Positions 40,159-53,409 are shown, numbered from the stretch's first letter. The stretch is 64,000 nucleotides of DNA from Deinococcus seoulensis (GCF_014648115.1 NZ_BMQM01000001.1:186001-250000); one strand, 5' to 3'. Translations and numbers: made by a program. Notes: generated by a model from the sequence alone, not told the origin.

Positions 40159-40178
40159 CCTAACGAACGTCTGTTAGG
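40159..40178. promoter_or_regulatory. palindromic operator overlapping the -10 of the MBL gene
   Basis: cctaac (40159-40164) and gttagg (40173-40178) frame gaacgtct, and the pair overlaps the -10 hexamer. The layout, with an ACGT centre, resembles TetR-family operators. Confidence 0.5.
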
Positions 40179-40180
40179 CT
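40175..40180 (+). promoter_or_regulatory. -10 element TAGGCT of the MBL gene
   Basis: TAGGCT is 7 nt before ATG 40188 and lies inside the right half of the palindrome. Confidence 0.55.
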
Positions 40181-40187
40181 CTGGCGC

Positions 40188-41033
40188 ATGTCCTGGAATC
40201 ACACCCGCCAGATCGGCCAAGCGCAGGTTCATTCCCTCACCGACGGGCAGTTCCGCCTCGACGGGGGCGCCATGTTCGGCAGCGTCCCCAGGGTGCTGTG
40301 GGAACGCGCCGCGCCCGCCGACGACCTCAACCGCATCCGCCTGCGCATCAACCCCCTCCTGATCCAGCTGGGCGGCGAGAACATCCTGATCGAGACCGGC
40401 TTCTGGGACCAGGGCGGCGAGAAATTCGAGGGCATGTACGCCCTGGACCGCGACGAGACCGTCTTCCGTGGCCTGGACCGCCTGGGCCTGACCCCAGGGG
40501 ACATTCACCTCGTCATCAACACGCACCTGCACTTCGACCATGCCGGGCGCAACGTCACCCTGCTGGGCGACCCGACCTTCCCGAACGCCCGCTACGTGGT
40601 GCAGAAACAGGAACTCCACGACGCCCTGCACACCCATGAGCGCAGCCGCGCCAGTTACGTGCCCGCGTACATCGAACCCATCCGGGACGCCGGGCTGTTC
40701 GATGTCGTGGACGGCGAGCACGAACTGCGCCCCGGCCTGAGCGTCCTGCCGCTGCCCGGCCACAACCTCGGCCAGCAGGGCGTGGTGCTGCGCAGCGAGG
40801 GCCAGACGCTGGTGTACGTCGCGGACCTGATTCCCACCCTGGCGCACGCGCCCCTGCCGTACATCATGGGCTACGACCTGTACCCGGTCACCACCCTGGA
40901 GACCCGCAAGGCCCACCTGGGCGCGTGGTTCGAGCAGAACGCGACCATCTGCACCCCCCACGACCCGGACGCGCCTTTCGCCCGCCTGCACGAGAACCCA
41001 AAGGGGGGCTTCACCCTGCAAGCGGATAGCTGA
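40188..41033 (+). CDS. metallo-beta-lactamase fold hydrolase
   Basis: A 281-aa protein with the metal-binding motif NTHLHFDHAGRNV, the third His in LPLPGHNLGQQGVVL, the bridging Asp in YVADLIPT, and a final His in TICTPHDPDAPF. This is the full set for a binuclear MBL enzyme. The region PNARYVVQKQELHDALH is typical of the AHL-lactonase/YtnP-like group, but the natural substrate cannot be told. No signal peptide. A palindrome over its promoter suggests control by a TetR-type repressor. Confidence 0.9.
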   Translation: MSWNHTRQIGQAQVHSLTDGQFRLDGGAMFGSVPRVLWERAAPADDLNRIRLRINPLLIQLGGENILIETGFWDQGGEKFEGMYALDRDETVFRGLDRLGLTPGDIHLVINTHLHFDHAGRNVTLLGDPTFPNARYVVQKQELHDALHTHERSRASYVPAYIEPIRDAGLFDVVDGEHELRPGLSVLPLPGHNLGQQGVVLRSEGQTLVYVADLIPTLAHAPLPYIMGYDLYPVTTLETRKAHLGAWFEQNATICTPHDPDAPFARLHENPKGGFTLQADS

Positions 41034-41045
41034 CAGCCGGCAGCA

Positions 41046-41078
41046 GAAGGCCCGCCCGGAATATCGGGGCGGGCCTTC
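41046..41078. terminator. hairpin terminator after the MBL gene
   Basis: Perfect 12-bp inverted repeat (arms 41046-41057 and 41067-41078) between convergent MBL and argC. Confidence 0.75.
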
Positions 41079-41129
41079 CGTTGCAAACCTGGGAATGGGG
41101 GCGGGTCAGACGACCGGCCCACTCCGCGC

Positions 41130-42245
<1,116 letters not shown>

Positions 42246-42252
42246 TCAAATG

Positions 42253-42282
42253 AAAACCGCCCCCGGAGTGACCCAGGGGCGG
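42253..42282 (-). terminator. rho-independent terminator of secDF
   Basis: On the minus strand a 7-bp stem (CCGCCCC with GGGGCGG, arms 42276-42282 and 42257-42263) is followed by TTTT. Confidence 0.75.
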
Positions 42283-42299
42283 CCTTCAGACAGGAACGC

Positions 42300-44594
42300 T
42301 CAGGCTTTCGCGGGCTGCGAACCTTCCTTGCGGCGGCGGTTCCACTCCTCGAAGTACACCACCAGCGGCGCCACGATGTAGATGCTGGAGTACGTCCCGA
42401 TGACGATCCCGATCAGCAGCACCAGACTGAAATCACGCAGCACCGGCCCACCGAAGATCAGCAGGCTCAGCAGCGGCAGCATCGTACTGATCGACGTCAT
42501 GATCGTGCGCGACAGCGTCTGGTTGATGCTGGCATTCACGATCTCACGGTACGGACGTCCACGCATCTCCTTGATGTTCTCGCGGATGCGGTCGGACACG
42601 ATGATCGAGTCGTTCAGCGAGTACCCGATCAGCGTCAGCAGCGCCGCCACGCTGGCAATCGAGAACTCCAGCCCCAGCAGCGAGTACAGACCCATCACGA
42701 TCGCCACGTCGTGCACGACCGCCAGGATGCTACCCATCCCCATGATGAAGTCGAAACGGAAGCCCACGTACACCAGAATCAGGGCCATGCCCAGCAGCAC
42801 GGCGTACAGCGTCTTCTGCGTCAGCTCCTGCCCGACCGCCGGGCCGACCGTCTCACTGGACTGCACCTCACCCTGCGGGAGTTTCGTGATGGCCGCCGAG
42901 AGTGTCTGCACCTCGGCGCTCGTCAGTTCCGGCACCTTGATGGTGTACGTCGCGCCACCCACGCCGGGCGTCACGTCACGCTGAATCACGGTGCTCTGCC
43001 CGTTCACCTTCTCCACGCCCGCCCCGGTCGCCGCCGCACGCACCTGCTCGGTGGTCGTGTCGCCGCTGGCCTTGATGGCGATGGTCGTGCCCGACGTGAA
43101 GTCCACGCCGTAATTCATGCCCTTGGTCGCCAGGATACCGCCGCCCACGATGGCCAGCAGCACGCTGAGGCTCGTGATGATCGGCGCGGGCCGGATGAAG
43201 TCGATCTTCGTGTTCTTGATCCACTGCGGGGCGCTCATGTTCGGTTTACGCTGCGCGAGCCACTCCATGAACCACTTCGCGAACACCAAGTTCGAGAACG
43301 TCGCCGCGATCACGCCGATCATCAGCGTCACCGCGAAGCCCTTCACGGGACCGGTCGAGTAGTTGTACAGCGCCAGCGCCGACAGCAGGTGCGAGGCGTT
43401 CACGTCCAGAATCGCCGCCGTCGAGTGCTCGTACCCCGCCCCGATGGAGTTCTTGATGCCCTTGCCACGGTACAGCTCTTCCTTGATGCGCTCGAAGGAA
43501 ATCACGTTCCCGTCCACGGCCGCGCCGATGGTCAGCACCAGACCCGCGATGCCCGGCAGGGTCAGGGTCGCGCCGAAGCCCGCCAGCATGCCCAGAATCA
43601 CGATGCTGGAGAACAGCAGCCCCAGCGCGCCCACCAGCCCGAACCACAGGCCGTAGTACGCGAACAGCATCACGAACACCGCCACGATCCCCACCACGGC
43701 CGCAATCGCGCCGCTGCGGATCGCGTCGGCACCCAGCGTCGGCCCGATGGCCTTCTCGGCCTCGGTCTTGATCTTGATGGGCAGCGCCCCGGACTTCAGC
43801 ACCAGCGCCAGCTGACTGGCCTCCTCGGCATCGAAGTTCCCGGTGATCTGCACGTCACGGAACAGCCGCTGCTGGATGTTCGCCACGCTCTGAATCTGAT
43901 CGTCCAGCACGACCGCCATCAGCCGGTTCACGTTCTTGCCCGTGAACTCCCCGAACGTGGCGGCACCCTTATCGGTGTTCTGGAAGGTCACCACCCAGCG
44001 CCCGGACTGGGGGTCCGTGGCGCTCTGCGCGTTCTCGATGACCTCACCCGTCGCCTCGACCGGCCCCAGCTGCGCAAGCGTGTACCCGCCGCTGCGCGGG
44101 TTGCTCTGCGCCAGCGCCGGGTCCGGCTGCGCGTTCTGCTGCACGATCCGGAACTCCAGTCGCGCCGTCTGCTGAATGATCTCGCGGGCGCGCTGCTGCA
44201 CGGCCGGCGTCGCACCCGGAATCTCCACGACCACGCGCTTGCCACCCGCGACCGTCACGGTCGGCTCGGCCACGCCCAGCGCGTTCACGCGGTTCTCGAT
44301 GACGGTCTTCACGCGGTCCAGTTCATCCTTGGTGGCCGTGCCCGACTCGGGCGCCAGCTCGATCCGCAGGCCACCCTTGAGGTCCAGGCCCAGCGTGATG
44401 AACTGGAACTTGTCGTTCCAGACGCTCCAGAGGTTGTCCTTGTGATCCCACGGACGCCAGATGTACGCCACGCTGGCCAGCAGCACCAGCAGCAGCAGCA
44501 GGCCAGTGATCAGGTTCGGTTGACCGGACGACGGTCCGGCGCGGCGCGGCGGCGGACGCCGCCCGTTCTTGTTGCGGTTGTTGCTGTAAGTCAC
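42300..44594 (-). CDS. secDF: SecDF fusion protein (protein translocase subunit)
   Basis: A 764-aa fusion of SecD and SecF in one chain, which in many bacteria are two genes. An N-terminal membrane helix precedes FQFITLGLDLKGGLRI, then the periplasmic P1 head and the SecD membrane half (GATLTLPGIAGLVLTIGAAVDGNVI with AVDGNVISFERIKEEL). The SecF half starts near residue 465 (FIRPAPIITSL) and carries MNYGVDFTSGTTI, ALILVYVGFRFDF and LTLIGYSLNDSIIVSDRIREN. SecDF uses the proton gradient to assist late stages of protein export. Start: GTG 44594, with GGAG 7 nt upstream. A terminator follows. Confidence 0.95.
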   Translation of the reverse strand: MTYSNNRNKNGRRPPPRRAGPSSGQPNLITGLLLLLVLLASVAYIWRPWDHKDNLWSVWNDKFQFITLGLDLKGGLRIELAPESGTATKDELDRVKTVIENRVNALGVAEPTVTVAGGKRVVVEIPGATPAVQQRAREIIQQTARLEFRIVQQNAQPDPALAQSNPRSGGYTLAQLGPVEATGEVIENAQSATDPQSGRWVVTFQNTDKGAATFGEFTGKNVNRLMAVVLDDQIQSVANIQQRLFRDVQITGNFDAEEASQLALVLKSGALPIKIKTEAEKAIGPTLGADAIRSGAIAAVVGIVAVFVMLFAYYGLWFGLVGALGLLFSSIVILGMLAGFGATLTLPGIAGLVLTIGAAVDGNVISFERIKEELYRGKGIKNSIGAGYEHSTAAILDVNASHLLSALALYNYSTGPVKGFAVTLMIGVIAATFSNLVFAKWFMEWLAQRKPNMSAPQWIKNTKIDFIRPAPIITSLSVLLAIVGGGILATKGMNYGVDFTSGTTIAIKASGDTTTEQVRAAATGAGVEKVNGQSTVIQRDVTPGVGGATYTIKVPELTSAEVQTLSAAITKLPQGEVQSSETVGPAVGQELTQKTLYAVLLGMALILVYVGFRFDFIMGMGSILAVVHDVAIVMGLYSLLGLEFSIASVAALLTLIGYSLNDSIIVSDRIRENIKEMRGRPYREIVNASINQTLSRTIMTSISTMLPLLSLLIFGGPVLRDFSLVLLIGIVIGTYSSIYIVAPLVVYFEEWNRRRKEGSQPAKA

Positions 44595-44690
44595 GGAAAT
44601 ACTCCAGAAAAAGAAAGGAAAGGATGCGGTTGGTCCCGCCGGCACCTCACGGCCGTCAGCGGACACCAGTTCAGGGCAGACGGGGCCGGT

Positions 44691-45035
44691 TCAGCCGCCA
44701 TCCGACTGCCGCCGCCCCAGCACGCTCAGGTCCGGCCCGGCCAGCGGCGCGGGCCACACCCACGGCCGCGCCAGCGCCAGCAGCCGCGACACGGGCAACC
44801 GGTACGGTTCCGGGGCCGGTGCGGGCGGGAACGGCACCGGCGTGACCGGCGACGGCGCAGGCCGCGCCTCCGGCAGGGCCGGCGTGAACCGACCCGCCGA
44901 CACGCGCGCCCCCACGTCCGGCGCGGGCACCGGCGCGCCCAACAGCACCGCCAGCACCGACATCAACGTCAGCACTCCAGGCCACGCATGCAGGCGCACC
45001 TGCCACGCGGATACGGAAGACAGCAGACGGTTCAA
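44691..45035 (-). CDS. small proline-rich, membrane-anchored protein of unknown function
   Basis: A 114-aa protein starting at TTG 45035. A hydrophobic segment (about residues 19-37, GVLTLMSVLAVLLGAPVPA) is followed by a Pro-rich region (residues 55-90). I do not recognise it. A TATGCT hexamer 8 nt before the TTG fits a leaderless start at a non-ATG codon. It lies upstream of secDF on the same strand (gap of 96 nt), so read-through into secDF is possible. Confidence 0.6.
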   Translation of the reverse strand: MNRLLSSVSAWQVRLHAWPGVLTLMSVLAVLLGAPVPAPDVGARVSAGRFTPALPEARPAPSPVTPVPFPPAPAPEPYRLPVSRLLALARPWVWPAPLAGPDLSVLGRRQSDGG

Positions 45036-45043
45036 AGCGCCGC

Positions 45044-45049
45044 AGCATA
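45044..45049 (-). promoter_or_regulatory. -10 element TATGCT upstream of the small Pro-rich gene
   Basis: TATGCT is 8 nt before TTG 45035 on the minus strand and may also drive secDF. Confidence 0.5.
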
Positions 45050-45302
45050 TCAGACCCGCCCTTCACGTGACCCCCACCTGCCCACCATGCCCACCTGCAC
45101 ACCACCTTCCTGAACACCATGCGCGGCGCCCACCCGGATTAGCCGCCCCTTAACACGCGCCGGGCAGACTGCACGCGTGGCCGAACTCCGGAGCAGGCCA
45201 CGCGCACCAGCCAGCACCCTCGTGTGGTCCCGCCGCGTCATGAACGGCCGGCCGCGCACCGCCCAACCCATCCCCCCCTCAAGTACCACGGAGCGTGAAC
45301 CC

Positions 45303-45917
45303 ATGAAGAACCAACTGAACCGCCTGCCCCTGATCGCCCTGGCCGCCCTGCCCCTGACCGTGGGTCTCGTGTTCGCCCAGCAGGGCAACGCGGGCACCGG
45401 CGCCACCACGGCCAGCGACACCACCGCCCAGGCCCCGCAGCGCGTGCAGCCCGCCCAGCCCGGCCAGCGCAACCAGCAGGGCCAGAATGGGCAGGGCCAG
45501 ACGCAGCAGGGTCAGACTCAGCAGGGTCAGCCCGGCGAGCGGCCCCAGCGCAGCGGCACCAACTACGCCGACGCGTTCATCAAGAACCTCGCCGCGCAGC
45601 TGAACACCACCCCCGAGAAGCTCAAGGCCGCCGCCACCAAGGCGGGCGCGGCCACCATCGACGCCGCCGTGAAGGCCGGGGACATCCCCGCCGAGCGTGC
45701 CGCTGACATGAAAACGCGCCTCGCAGAGAACCCCTTCGCGTTCGGCGGCGGACGTGGTCCCGGCGGCCGTGGCGACCACGGACCCCGTGACGGGAACGGT
45801 GCCCGCGACGGTCAGCGTGGCCCGCGCGGTCAGCAGCCCGGCGCTCCGGCCGGCAGTGCGGACCAGGGCAGCACCGACCAGGGCAGCGCCGCCGCCGACA
45901 GCACCAGCGGCACCTGA
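45303..45917 (+). CDS. exported low-complexity protein, Gln/Gly/Asp-rich
   Basis: I do not recognise this 204-aa protein. Residues 1-26 (LPLIALAALPLTVGLVFAQ) are a signal peptide. A Gln/Gly-rich linker with QGQTQQGQTQQGQPG repeats follows. A compact helical domain (about residues 85-140, YADAFIKNLAAQLNTTPEKLKAAATKAG) resembles the helical repeats seen in some secreted proteins with a sequence LxxA-GD-PAERAADMKTRL. The tail is Gly/Arg/Asp/Gln-rich. The GGAG at 10 nt upstream of ATG 45303 is a weak ribosome-binding site. A terminator-like hairpin follows. Confidence 0.78.
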   Translation: MKNQLNRLPLIALAALPLTVGLVFAQQGNAGTGATTASDTTAQAPQRVQPAQPGQRNQQGQNGQGQTQQGQTQQGQPGERPQRSGTNYADAFIKNLAAQLNTTPEKLKAAATKAGAATIDAAVKAGDIPAERAADMKTRLAENPFAFGGGRGPGGRGDHGPRDGNGARDGQRGPRGQQPGAPAGSADQGSTDQGSAAADSTSGT

Positions 45918-45933
45918 ACCCTGAGCCCCCAGA

Positions 45934-45960
45934 AGCCCCCCGTCCCCGTGGCGGGGGGTT
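45934..45960. terminator. probable terminator after the exported low-complexity gene
   Basis: Arms agcccccc (45934-45941) and ggggggtt (45953-45960) pair over 8 bp including one G.T pair. Confidence 0.5.
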
Positions 45961-46008
45961 GGTCATGTGAGGCGCACACGCCGTCAGCGGGCAGGCACAA
46001 TCGGCAGG

Positions 46009-47214
46009 GTGATTGCCTCTGCTCTCAGGACCACCCGCATCCCGCCCGGACTGGGCCTCCGCTGGCTGGCGTGCTGGCTGCTGCTGACCCTGCTCGGTTG
46101 GTACGGCGTGACCCTGACACCCCTGGCCCGCACCCTGGCCGGAGAGACCGGGCCGCCCCTGACCGGCGAGCCGCCCAGCGCCTTTATCCTGTTCGGCCTG
46201 AACGCGGGACTGGCCCTGATTGTCGCCCTCGCCTGGGGCCGCGCCGAGGGTGACCGGGGCTGGACGGCCCGCGCCGCCCCGTGGATCATGCGTGCGGCGC
46301 GGCTGTTCCTCGCGTACGTCCTGTTCGCCTACGGCTGGCAGAAGGTGTTCCTGCTCCAGATGCCCCAGCCGGACCACAGCGACCTCCTGACCCGCTTCGG
46401 GCAGATGAACCACATGGGCCTGCTGTGGCGCACGGTCGGCGCCTCGCCGCTGTTCCAGTTCGTGGGCGGCGCGCTGGAAGTGCTGCCCGCGTTCCTGCTG
46501 CTGCACCGCCGCACGGCGCTGGCCGGGGCGCTGCTGGCCGTGCCGGTCATGAGTTTCGTGCTGCTGCTGAACCTGGGTTTCAACGTGTTCGTGAAACTCG
46601 GGGCCGCGAACCTGCTGCTGCTGGCCGTGGCGATCCTGTGGCCGCACCTGCCGAATCTCTGGCGCGCCGTGCGGAACGAACCCACCCGGCCGCTGCCCGC
46701 CCCGCCGGGACTGCCCGGCCCCCGCCCGCTGCGGGTGCTCGCGCGGCTGGCAGTCGCGGGGTACGTCACCTGTGCGCCCCTCCTGACCACCCTGGACTTC
46801 GTGCAGAAGTGGTCCCCCCGGCCCGTTCCCCATGATCTCGCGGGCGTGTACCGCGTGACCGCCGACTCCCGACCCACCCCGGATATCGCGAACGACTGCC
46901 GCTGGCGTACCCTGGCCCTGGATGCCCACCGCACCAGCCTCGCGCCGCTGTACCGCACCGAGTGGATGAACTGCCCGGACGCTCGCGCCACAGGAGCCGG
47001 ACGCTACGAGGTCAGCGGGCAGACCCTCACCCTGACCCCAGCAGGCGGCTCCCCGCAACGTCTGCGCTGGGCGCGTCAGGGCGCGCAACTCACCCTGACC
47101 GGCCAGGAGAACGGCACTCCCTTCACCGTCACCCTGGAACCCGCGCCCGCCCGCGACACCCGCCTGCGTGACGACCACTGGCGACTGTTCATCACGCCCG
47201 CCGCGAAAGAGTGA
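46009..47214 (+). CDS. DoxX-like family membrane protein with C-terminal lipocalin-like tail
   Basis: A 401-aa protein from GTG 46009. The first half has about six hydrophobic segments and the DoxX-type region FLAYVLFAYGWQKVFL, then FQFVGGALEVLPAFLLLHRR, VPVMSFVLLLNLGFNVFVKLG and LLLLAVAILWPHLPNL. The second half (about residues 270-395) is soluble: it starts GVYRVTADS, shows a beta-sheet pattern with AGRYEVSGQTLTLTP and RWARQGAQLTLTGQENGTPFTVTLEP. No function is assigned. A cacaat hexamer 7 nt upstream of GTG is a weak -10. A smaller start is possible. Confidence 0.8.
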   Translation: MIASALRTTRIPPGLGLRWLACWLLLTLLGWYGVTLTPLARTLAGETGPPLTGEPPSAFILFGLNAGLALIVALAWGRAEGDRGWTARAAPWIMRAARLFLAYVLFAYGWQKVFLLQMPQPDHSDLLTRFGQMNHMGLLWRTVGASPLFQFVGGALEVLPAFLLLHRRTALAGALLAVPVMSFVLLLNLGFNVFVKLGAANLLLLAVAILWPHLPNLWRAVRNEPTRPLPAPPGLPGPRPLRVLARLAVAGYVTCAPLLTTLDFVQKWSPRPVPHDLAGVYRVTADSRPTPDIANDCRWRTLALDAHRTSLAPLYRTEWMNCPDARATGAGRYEVSGQTLTLTPAGGSPQRLRWARQGAQLTLTGQENGTPFTVTLEPAPARDTRLRDDHWRLFITPAAKE

Positions 47215-47237
47215 CCACCACAAAGGACCACCACAAA

Positions 47238-47272
47238 GAAAGCCGGAACCCCACGCGGAGGTTCCGGCTTTC
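47238..47272. terminator. bidirectional terminator between the DoxX-like gene and infB
   Basis: Perfect 13-bp inverted repeat (arms 47238-47250 and 47260-47272) with short A and T runs at the ends. Confidence 0.8.
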
Positions 47273-47282
47273 ACGGTGAAGC

Positions 47283-49064
<1,782 letters not shown>

Positions 49065-49066
49065 GC

Positions 49067-49399
49067 TCACCTCCGGTGAGACCCGTCACGGCCCTGGGTG
49101 GGCAGCGTGCGGGGATGATTCTGTTGAAGCGGTTGAGGCTGGGCTGTCAGGGCGGCCGCCACCTGCGGCGCCTGCGCGCCGAACGCGCGGCGTAACCTGC
49201 GGTCCTGCCAGCAGTCCGGCGAGTCGCTGCACACGTACGCGCCGCGCCCGGCCCGGTACCCCACGCTGAGGTTCCACACGCCGTCCACCCGTGTCAGGCG
49301 CGTCAACGCCGACTGGGGCCGCTTGCGGCGGCACGCCACGCAGGTCCGTTCCGGCGTGTGCCGGTCCGGTGCGGGGGTGGGAGCGGGGGAGACCGTCAA
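49067..49399 (-). CDS. ylxR: YlxR family RNA-binding protein
   Basis: A 110-aa protein with the YlxR core: ERTCVACRRKRPQSALTRLTR, then GYRAGRGAYVCSDSPDCW and RRAFGAQ. YlxR proteins bind nucleic acid and sit in nusA-infB operons. The TTG start at 49399 has AGGAG 6 nt upstream in the nusA stop region. The stop codon lies inside the ribosome-binding site of infB, coupling their translation. A Gln/Pro-rich tail (about 30 residues) follows the core. Confidence 0.93.
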   Translation of the reverse strand: MTVSPAPTPAPDRHTPERTCVACRRKRPQSALTRLTRVDGVWNLSVGYRAGRGAYVCSDSPDCWQDRRLRRAFGAQAPQVAAALTAQPQPLQQNHPRTLPTQGRDGSHRR

Positions 49400-49402
49400 C
49401 TC

Positions 49403-50587
<1,185 letters not shown>

Positions 50588-50600
50588 CTCACTCTTCCTT

Positions 50601-50639
50601 GTCAGGTTGTCGGGTCAGGTTGTCGGGTCAGGTTCTCGG
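50601..50639. repeat. 13-bp tandem repeat, three units, in the rimP-nusA spacer
   Basis: gtcaggttgtcgg occurs twice and gtcaggttctcgg once, head to tail, just upstream of the nusA ribosome-binding site (on the minus strand). Confidence 0.85.
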
Positions 50640-50704
50640 ATGGGAGTGCCTCAGAGACGGGGCGCGGCCGGACTGCCCGGCGGCACGGGTCCCGGGCAAC
50701 GGCC

Positions 50705-51166
50705 TCAGCGGTGACGGTCCGGGAATTCCGCGAGGTTCGCCTGGAATTCACCGGCGCGCAGGGTCACGCGCTCACCGGCCACGTCGAACGAGATCATCTC
50801 GCCGTCCACCGCCGCGATCGGCGCCGTGAACGCCTGCCCCTCGCCACGCACGCGGGCTTTCAGGCCCAGCATCCGCTCGAAGTGCCGGGCGCGCGTCAGC
50901 GGCCGCTTGCTGCCGGGCGACTCGAACTCCAGGCGGTACTCACCGGCAATGGGGTCCACCCGGTCGAACTCGGTTTCCGCGGCGCGGCTGGCCTTCGTCA
51001 GGTCCTCCACGGTCACGGGCTGCTCGTCCAGACGGTCGATGCGGACCAGCACGATCGGCTGCCCACCCAGGTTCTGCACCTGCACTTCCAGCACCTCGAA
51101 CCCCAGCGGGGTCAGTGCGGTCTGCGCGATCTGCATCAGTTGATTGTTACTTCCGTTGTTATTCAT
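50705..51166 (-). CDS. rimP: ribosome maturation factor RimP
   Basis: A 153-aa protein. N-terminal domain: GFEVLEVQVQNLGGQPIVLVRIDR; the VTVEDLTKASRAAETEFDRVDPIAGEYRLEFESPGSKRPL segment is the RimP signature, with the conserved SPG and RPL. It helps mature the 30S subunit. The first ten codons (MNNNGSNNQL) are AT-rich and Asn-rich, which differs from the gene body and may help initiation. ATG 51166 is the family-length start; a longer frame includes the leader hairpin. It heads the nusA operon. Confidence 0.95.
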   Translation of the reverse strand: MNNNGSNNQLMQIAQTALTPLGFEVLEVQVQNLGGQPIVLVRIDRLDEQPVTVEDLTKASRAAETEFDRVDPIAGEYRLEFESPGSKRPLTRARHFERMLGLKARVRGEGQAFTAPIAAVDGEMISFDVAGERVTLRAGEFQANLAEFPDRHR

Positions 51167-51209
51167 ATTGTGTCGGCTGGGAAACAGCCTGAAAACCACC
51201 CCCTCCACG

Positions 51210-51245
51210 AAAAAAGGTGGGTTGCCACCCACCCCTCGTTCGAGG
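51210..51245 (-). promoter_or_regulatory. attenuator-like hairpin with T6 in the rimP-nusA leader
   Basis: On the minus strand a short hairpin (cctcg with cgagg, 51234-51245) is followed at once by a 7-bp stem with a 4-nt loop (arms 51227-51233 and 51216-51222) and TTTTTT (51210-51215). This is a rho-independent terminator form between promoter and rimP. Confidence 0.65.
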
Positions 51246-51257
51246 AATTACGTTCCC

Positions 51258-51263
51258 AGTATA
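51258..51263 (-). promoter_or_regulatory. -10 element TATACT of the rimP-nusA-ylxR-infB operon
   Basis: TATACT on the minus strand, about 91 nt before ATG 51166. The start is thus leadered, unlike most genes here. Confidence 0.65.
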
Positions 51264-51371
51264 CCCGAACACCCGCCTTCCGCGCGCCCCCGCTCACAAT
51301 GCGGCCCGCACCTGCGCGCCCGCCCCCCTTGCGCCGGCGCCCCCAGCCCCACTAAGATGTCAGGCCGCGAC

Positions 51372-51446
<75 letters not shown>

Positions 51447-51450
51447 CGCA

Positions 51451-51490
51451 CAGCGTCCCTGGATGAAAAGTCCGGGGACGCTGCTTTTGT
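51451..51490 (+). terminator. rho-independent terminator of the tRNA-Val transcript
   Basis: A 13-bp stem with one G.T pair (arms 51451-51463 and 51471-51483) followed by cttttgt. Confidence 0.85.
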
Positions 51491-51616
51491 CTGTGGTCAG
51501 GGAGTGCGCTCGGAAAGTGGGGAGTGGGCCGTGCGCTGTTGTGTGTGGCCGCCTGCCTGATAGCGGCCTTCGCCCCACGCGCACGCTGTTCCGCCCGCCC
51601 GCTCAGGGCCCCGCGC

Positions 51617-52354
<738 letters not shown>

Positions 52355-52361
52355 GGCGCGC

Positions 52362-52367
52362 AGCGTA
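52362..52367 (-). promoter_or_regulatory. -10 element TACGCT of the YkgJ gene
   Basis: TACGCT on the minus strand, 7 nt before ATG 52354 and only 7 nt from the divergent -10 of the HD gene. Confidence 0.6.
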
Positions 52368-52374
52368 GCGCGGG

Positions 52375-52380
52375 TATACT
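52375..52380 (+). promoter_or_regulatory. -10 element TATACT of the HD-domain gene
   Basis: TATACT is 9 nt before GTG 52390. Confidence 0.6.
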
Positions 52381-52389
52381 ACGCGTAAC

Positions 52390-53409
52390 GTGTTCCGACG
52401 CCCCCGCACCCCGCCACCGGCCACAGGCAGTCCTGACCCGCGCAAGACCGGGATCTCGGTGTCTGGTGAGCCGCTCGACCCGACCCGCGTGCTGGCCGAC
52501 CTGCTCTCACGTCCCTCCCTGGAAGGCATCCTGGAGGGCGCGCTGTCGTACGCGGCGACCCTGCTGGGCGGGAACGCGCAGGGGTACGCGGTCGTGCGGC
52601 GCGGCCAGGACCGCGTGGCCGCCGTATTCGGCTACCCCAAGGACCTGATGGGCGCCGCCCTGAGCGGCCCGTGGTCCGGGATGCGGCCGCGCGTGCTGGC
52701 CGACGGGACCCGCGAACTGTACGAGCAGAACGGCCCGGAGGCGGCGGCGCTGCTCGACAGTTGCGGCATGCGCGACGTGACCCTGTCGCTGGTCGTGCCC
52801 CTGAGTGACCGGGGCCGGAACCTGGGCGCGCTGATCCTGGACCGCACGGGCAGCGAGGGCGTCACGCCCGGCACGCAGGAGGCCGTCACCAAGTGGGCGG
52901 CGGCCGTGGCCCCCCTGCTGGGCATCCTGGAGGGCCGCGAGGAATGGAAGGCGGCGGCGCGGCAACTGACGGGCGCGCTCGTCGAGGCGGTCGAGAGCCG
53001 CGAGTTCGACTCGCTGGGGCACGCGCAGTCCGTGGCGGACACCAGCCTGAAACTGGGCCGCCTGATCGGACTGGCCGACCGGGAACTGGAGGAACTGTGG
53101 TACGCCGCGACCCTGCACGACCTGGGCAAGATTCACGGCGAGGCCGGGCACGCCCTGGTCGGCGCGAACTTCCTGCACGGCGTGCCGCACCTCGCGGAGG
53201 CGCAGAAGGCCATCCGTCACCACCACGAACGCTGGGACGGTCAGGGCGAACCCGACAAGCTGGCCGGCGAGGACATCCCGCTGTACGCCCGCATCCTGGC
53301 CGTCGCGAACGCTTTCGTGCGCATGGGCGACGTGGAACGCCTGAAACCGCATGCCGGAAAGGCCCTGGACGCCCGACTGGTGGGCCTGCTGGAGAAACTG
53401 CCCCGGTGA
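52390..53409 (+). CDS. GAF and HD domain phosphohydrolase (HD-GYP-like)
   Basis: A 339-aa cytoplasmic protein. The GAF-like region (about residues 30-180) includes [15 protein letters not shown]. The HD domain shows [22 protein letters not shown] and [36 protein letters not shown]. The HHxRWDG-GxP-x-L-x-G-x-x-I pattern is that of HD-GYP, which degrades cyclic di-GMP, though the GYP triplet is GEP here. It may therefore be active on c-di-GMP or another nucleotide. The GTG at 52390 fits the leaderless hexamer. The phosphotransferase gene follows 38 nt downstream. Confidence 0.9.
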   Translation: MFRRPRTPPPATGSPDPRKTGISVSGEPLDPTRVLADLLSRPSLEGILEGALSYAATLLGGNAQGYAVVRRGQDRVAAVFGYPKDLMGAALSGPWSGMRPRVLADGTRELYEQNGPEAAALLDSCGMRDVTLSLVVPLSDRGRNLGALILDRTGSEGVTPGTQEAVTKWAAAVAPLLGILEGREEWKAAARQLTGALVEAVESREFDSLGHAQSVADTSLKLGRLIGLADRELEELWYAATLHDLGKIHGEAGHALVGANFLHGVPHLAEAQKAIRHHHERWDGQGEPDKLAGEDIPLYARILAVANAFVRMGDVERLKPHAGKALDARLVGLLEKLPR

